Positions 61,501 to 64,000 of a DNA stretch of 64,000 nt are shown here, one piece after another. Numbering within the stretch: position 1 is the stretch's first letter; each line of letters opens with the position of its first letter. The notes under the pieces were generated by a model that saw only the letters and a list, made by a program, of their open reading frames with translations, ran no database searches and had not been told where the DNA came from. The stretch comes from Theocolax elegans (Eukaryota > Arthropoda > Insecta > Hymenoptera > Cerocephalidae), in the NCBI GenBank assembly GCA_026168455.1, contig CM047428.1, forward strand, positions 21,914,759 through 21,978,758, written 5' to 3'. The position numbers were made by a program, and so were the translations under genes.

Positions 61501-62465
61501 AGTTATAAAAATGTCTAGTTGAAACGAAACTGCAACATAGTTCGTTAAAACAAAGTGAGATTACTGATGTTTCACAAATTTTGTTATCGACGATACTATT
61601 GATGAATTTATAATACCATTCGTTACAAAGAATAAAATAACTGTAAATTCAAGAAAAAAAATTATTAATTGATTAAATTGTGAATGGTTCTGAAAAAAAT
61701 TATGTATTATGATATTCTATTATAATCAAATATTACAATTACTGTAACTTCGAAAATGTCTAGTTTAGATTAGGAATGTATTTAAAAAATTACATTATCA
61801 TTCGTTAAAAATATTAAAATTAATTCGAATTATTATTATGAGTATCTCTAAAAAATAATTTTATCGTTCGTTGCAAAAAATATGAATTTTTTATCATTAG
61901 TCGCAAATATAAAAATTACCATATCATCCAATATAATCCAATATAATTGGTTGCAAATACGAAACTTACTGATACTTACGAGAGAAAATATATTACTACA
62001 TCAGGCTGTGCAATTTTAAATTGTAGAAGACAAATGATTGTCAAAATTACAATAGCATTTGTTGCATATGTATATTAAAATTACTGTAAAATCGTAGAAA
62101 AATTTTTAAATATAATTGTTAAAGTTTCTAAATAATTACAATATCATACGTTGCAAGAAATAAAAATTGTATTATTTGCTGCAAATATAAAAATTACAAT
62201 ATAATCCGTTGCAAACCTTAAAAATCACAGTACCATTAATTGCAAACGCTAAACGTTCATATAATCCTCTTTGCAAACGTCAAAATTACCATAACTTCCG
62301 GGGTGAAGAAAAAAGGAAAAAAATATTATATTTATTTGTAAAACTCACGCTACGAATGATGCCGTGGAAGAGTAGGTGACGCAATAAGTAAACAGCCGCA
62401 CCGACGAGGATAAGAGTGAGGCCAACGCTGCCGAGCACGACGGTCCTGCTGGTCCAGGGCCTCAT
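46423..62465 (-). CDS. CD36 / scavenger receptor class B family protein, 9 coding exons, 554 aa
   Basis: Exons are 62349-62465, 60963-61126, 51991-52135, 51670-51879, 50107-50318, 49214-49622, 48407-48480, 47127-47340 and 46423-46542, joined minus strand. They sum to 1665 nt and every junction is GT-AG and phase-consistent. Seen: N-terminal membrane segment at about residues 9-29, family motifs LGPYSF and SLPHF, six ectodomain cysteines (254, 282, 360, 362, 366, 377), sequons at 69, 108, 127, 214, 312, 373 and 481, C-terminal membrane segment at about 485-507, and a 47-residue cytoplasmic tail ending RRLYPKL. Known of the family: two-pass glycoproteins with a large ectodomain that bind lipids, lipoproteins or pheromones at the cell surface or in lysosomes; the cysteines form three disulfides. 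Segments such as TGIPIEVAARLQVN and LPMFWF-like YFPMFWF resemble croquemort-type members, but I cannot separate croquemort, emp, ninaD-like or SNMP subfamilies by eye. An in-frame TAG lies upstream of the chosen ATG with no ATG between, which fixes the start. Confidence 0.93.
47127..47340 (-). CDS. CD36-family gene, coding exon 8 (residues 444-515)
   Basis: Reads LFKDVPKLYFPMFWF, then the C-terminal hydrophobic segment (about 485-507) and a basic stop-transfer run NNRRRLPQ. Donor GTAATA is weak. Reading through it gives VIIIS and a stop, so intron retention would give a protein with a much shorter tail. Confidence 0.92.
47396..48085. mobile_element. long palindrome of about 690 bp in intron 7 of the CD36-family gene
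   Basis: Left arm about 47396-47690, right arm about 47800-48085, inverted. Shared phrases include TTGGCCAATTTATATGTAAC, CAGTAACTTTTAAATATAAT, CATTTCATCRAATARGCTGA and CAATTGAAAACATTTYTTAA. A fragment of the same sequence lies at 25701-25830, so it is a dispersed element. Once transcribed it would form a long hairpin in the pre-mRNA. Confidence 0.85.
48407..48480 (-). CDS. CD36-family gene, coding exon 7 (residues 420-444)
   Basis: Reads TTGIPIEVAARLQVNILLHS, a strongly conserved family segment near the second membrane span. Acceptor GACAG, donor GTAAGT, 74 nt, phase 2 at the 3' end. Confidence 0.92.
48600..49040. repeat. same degenerate minisatellite in intron 6 of the CD36-family gene
   Basis: Repeats of TTGAATTGAATTCAAAGAAA and AAATTTTAAGAAATAA as at 43.7-44.7 kb, same strand. 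Lies between exons 6 and 7. Confidence 0.7.
49214..49622 (-). CDS. CD36-family gene, coding exon 6 (residues 283-419)
   Basis: Largest exon, 409 nt. Holds four conserved cysteines (GQCYCNGECSPLGL and ITACRYGAPGF) and the SLPHFHKADPS block, ending WITLEP. Between KYFEP and GQCYC lies a Thr/Pro/acid-rich stretch of about 30 residues (PTTTTEDF...RPEDEDEDPD) that looks like an added linker compared with typical members. Acceptor GCAG, donor GTATGT. Confidence 0.93.
50107..50318 (-). CDS. CD36-family gene, coding exon 5 (residues 213-283)
   Basis: Reads RNGSFEFDGYNNVATG, then SPCNAVEGSAGDFWPP and LFTPDICR. Contains the first two of the six conserved cysteines (254, 282). Acceptor CAG, donor GTGACG, phase 2. 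Confidence 0.93.
51670..51879 (-). CDS. CD36-family gene, coding exon 4 (residues 143-212)
   Basis: Reads SAAHKIRYWPFM through VDELLFTGFEDKII, a conserved ectodomain segment, to DRFGWFYT. Acceptor CAG, donor GTAAGT, 210 nt, phase 0 at both ends. The intron to exon 3 is only about 111 bp. Confidence 0.93.
51991..52135 (-). CDS. CD36-family gene, coding exon 3 (residues 94-142)
   Basis: Completes the Leu codon split from exon 2 and reads ERREKINIVFHPENYT, then the SYNQRRSWFF block typical of the family, ending LQLNVVAV. Acceptor TTTCAG and donor GTATGA; 145 nt restores phase 0. An 8.8-kb intron separates it from exon 2. Confidence 0.92.
53282..53427. repeat. GC-tipped fold-back hairpin in intron 2 of the CD36-family gene
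   Basis: Left arm TGGCCAGTAAAATAAGAAAT then GTCTCAGATCACATG, right arm CATGTGATCTGAGGC then TTTCTTTTTTACTGGCCA, with an outer ATAGTATAT/GTATACTAT match. The tip contains GAGGCGAAGCCGAG, including GCGAAGC at 53353-53359. A second GC-rich hairpin follows at 53430-53505 (GCCGGAAAACGGCGACTTC against GGAAGTTGCCGCTTTCCGGC). Confidence 0.8.
55700..56370. repeat. inverted members of the 27-kb satellite-like repeat, in intron 2
   Basis: TATAGGGACCTACCATTATC (55713), TACAGGGACCTATTTATCGC (55869), TACAGAGAGCTACCATTATT (56159) and TATAGGGATTCATC (56347) are variants of one core spaced about 156, 290 and 188 bp. Further copies lie at 63722 and at the window's right edge. Confidence 0.6.
58414..58924. mobile_element. 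MITE with ATCCCTGGTAGAAAT inverted termini, in intron 2
   Basis: ATCCCTGGTAGAAAT (58414-58428) and ATTTCTACTAGGGAT (58910-58924) are inverted. Inside, GATGAAACGCTTTTTCTC and GAGAAAAAGCGTTTCATC form a second pair. 511 bp, no coding capacity. Confidence 0.75.
60963..61126 (-). CDS. CD36-family gene, coding exon 2 (residues 40-94)
   Basis: Acceptor CAG before GCATTATCG. Encodes ALSLSPHSKSYDVW, then VYFFNWTNPEDL (sequon NWT at 69) and ends at LGPYSFL, the conserved family GPY block. Donor GTGAGT, phase 2. Confidence 0.92.
61127..62348 (-). repeat. intron 1 of CD36-family gene, largely a degenerate minisatellite
   Basis: From about 61436 to 62300 the + strand repeats variants of CGTTGCAAATATAAAAATTA followed by CMRTATAATC. 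At least ten recognisable variants occur, for example at 61441, 61619, 61800, 61868, 61905, 61950, 62060, 62150, 62180, 62207 and 62270. Spacing is irregular (about 30-110 bp), so this is an old, decayed array. Confidence 0.6.
62349..62465 (-). CDS. CD36-family gene, coding exon 1 (residues 1-39)
   Basis: Starts with MRPWTSRT and contains the hydrophobic N-terminal membrane segment. It ends in ...IIRS followed by the donor GTGAGT, phase 0. The preceding in-frame codons read GSNSNSIAVA back through a His run to a TAG, so this is the first in-frame ATG. A different ATG at 62544 opens an overlapping reading frame over this exon. Confidence 0.93.
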
Positions 62466-62700
62466 GGCTACGGCAATACTGTTCGAATTTGATCCGTGAT
62501 GATGATGGTGATGATCCCGTACTCGCTACCCGTCTCAACAGCATGTGCGACCGGCTTTGCTTGCAAACTCAACTCGACTCTCCTCCTCCACCTTCTCCTC
62601 CTCCTTCTCCTCCTCCTCTATTCTTCTTATTCTTTCTCCTCTCTGGACAGATAAAGAGAGAGAGAGAGAGTTTAAATAGATAATACGGTATCTAATCTGG
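62466..62700 (-). promoter_or_regulatory. 5' leader and proximal upstream region of the CD36-family gene
   Basis: Contains a His-codon run and an in-frame TAG just above the start ATG, an upstream ATG at 62544, and long purine tracts on the transcribed strand (GGAGGAGGAGAAGG and GAGAGA runs). GC is higher than in the flanks. No TATA box or initiator could be assigned, so the transcription start is unknown. Confidence 0.5.
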
Positions 62701-63085
62701 ATAGCCGTCAAGATTCTTTTCCTATGTTATTGTTTTTCTCCCGTGTTTTATTTTATTATTATTATTATTGCTTTTTTCGATTTTTACTAAGGTATCGTGT
62801 GTGCGTGTACGAAAATTTCTATCACTGTTTGGTTGATGACGTTGTTGATGCGTTATACGAACCTAACCTCGAAAATATTATGAGCGAAGGGAGAAGAAGA
62901 GGAAGGATTTAACGTTTTATGTTTTCTAATTTTTTAAAATAAAGTTTATGGTGTTTCTACTTATTTTCAATCAGCGCTCGTATTATTTTTTAACACATAA
63001 TTACATTTTGCATACGACTTCGCTATATAGAGTACTTATTAAATTCAAATGTATTTTTTTTCTATAATGATTTAAGTAGATGACA
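62700..63085. other. upstream flank of the CD36-family gene
   Basis: AT-rich, with a short (TTA)n run near 62752 and a CCTAACCTCGAAAAT variant of the recurrent motif at about 62861. It may contain promoter elements of the minus-strand gene, but none can be assigned. Confidence 0.4.
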
Positions 63086-63090
63086 TACCC

Positions 63091-63680
63091 GGTAGGTTAC
63101 CTACTGAGCAAAAAGAGATAATTATTCCATTTATTTTAAAAAATACGCAATTTTATGTAAAATTCGAATAGAGAAGCACTAGATAATTAAATAATAAGTC
63201 ATTCTACAAAGTTTCAAGTTAATACAACAAAGACACCCTAAAAATTTTCTGCACCAAAAGTGTACGATTGTTTGTGATTCTTCGGTGCAGAAATTTTTTA
63301 AGTTGTCTTTGTTGTATTGACCTGGAACTTTGTAGAATGACCTGATTCGTCGTATATAATTATTATTGAATGATTTAGTGCTTCTGTATTCGGATTTTGC
63401 ATAAAATTGCGTAATTTTTCAAATAAATGTAATAATTACCATTTTGATACAAAGTGCGTAAAAGGCAATCTTACGCACTGCTTGGATTTTAAAAATCGCA
63501 TCTACGCCCACGATATCAAAAAATATTGGTCGATACACGAGCGAAAGATGATTTTCAACTCGTGCGAATATTACCCTCGTTTCGCTCGGGCGATAAACTC
63601 GCGCTCGTTCGAAAATCAACACTTTCGCTCTTGAATCGAAAAGTACTATTTTTGGCTCGGTCGGTAATCCACCGAGTAAG
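63091..63680. mobile_element. fold-back element with about 140-bp arms and nested hairpins
   Basis: Arms at about 63119-63254 and 63284-63438 are inverted (AGTCATTCTACAAAGTTTCA against TGGAACTTTGTAGAATGACC). The outer ends GGTTACCTACTGAGC and GCTCGGTCGGTAATCC are also inverted. Between 63450 and 63640 lie further hairpins (GTGCGTAA against TTACGCAC; GAGCGAAAGATGATTTTC against GAAAATCAACACTTTCGCTC). The same family occurs at 12955-13262. Confidence 0.8.
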
Positions 63681-64000
63681 CCACCCCCTTACAGTTTTTT
63701 TTGACACTTCGGTATTCAAATTACAGGGATCTACTATTATCGACCCGGAAATTTAAATAAAAGGAATCGTGTAGTTTAAATTACGTATGGAATAAATTGA
63801 GGGAACTATTATGTAAAAAAAGTAAATTTTAGTTATAATAATATTTAGTTAATATTTTAGTTAAAATTATATTTTTAATGCATCGTCAATAAAATACTAT
63901 AATATCGGTAACAAGTCAAATAACTGATTTAAAAATATAAAAACTATAGAAAACGAAGACTTCTCAATGGCACACCGGTACAAATTGCAGGACTCTACCA

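Noticed and set aside
61436..62300. CRISPR-like array of short repeats
   Set aside because: Repeat variants are too diverged and unevenly spaced, and the setting is a eukaryotic intron.

Overview
This window is AT-rich eukaryotic nuclear DNA, most likely from an insect and probably a hymenopteran. The grounds are a multi-exon CD36-family gene with GT-AG introns, a relic of the animal gene larp1, an R1-clade-like non-LTR retrotransposon, a tRNA-derived SINE, many microsatellites, and the recurring motif CTAACCTCAAAA. The order is an inference, and nothing bacterial, organellar or viral was recognised.

The only gene I can build completely is on the minus strand at 46423-62465. It encodes a CD36/scavenger receptor class B protein in nine coding exons totalling 1665 nt (554 residues). 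All eight introns have consistent phases and GT-AG borders. The protein has an N-terminal and a C-terminal membrane segment, six ectodomain cysteines, several N-glycosylation sequons and a short charged tail. Its introns carry several repeat families: a degenerate minisatellite in intron 1, fold-back and terminal-inverted-repeat elements in intron 2, a minisatellite in intron 6 and a roughly 690-bp palindrome in intron 7.

Regions from left to right. 1-16 kb is non-coding DNA with microsatellites, degenerate repeats, fold-back elements and two CpG-richer promoter-like islands. 17.0-24.5 kb is a tandem duplication of a unit of about 3.75 kb, nearly identical in its interior. 24.5-31 kb is mostly featureless, with a satellite-like repeat at 27 kb. 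31.3-33.6 kb holds two adjacent inverted-repeat elements followed by four copies of a repeat of about 342 bp. 34.3-36.7 kb holds a decayed, intron-containing copy of the 3' part of larp1 (DM15 region). 37.0-39.0 kb is a non-LTR retroelement with ORF1/gag but no reverse transcriptase, sitting inside a (TAA)n microsatellite. 40.3 kb is a GC-rich cluster of five hairpins. 41-42 kb is an element with terminal inverted repeats. 43.7-44.8 kb is a degenerate minisatellite interrupted by a SINE with a 14-bp target duplication, followed by a very short retroposon tail. 46.4-62.5 kb is the CD36-family gene. 63.1-63.7 kb is another fold-back element.

The window therefore reads as one gene plus one dead gene fragment in a repeat-rich intergenic landscape. 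The first 34 kb shows no convincing coding exon, although it could contain introns or regulatory DNA of genes lying outside the window. All coordinates were read by eye; repeat borders are approximate, while the exon borders of the CD36 gene were checked for phase.
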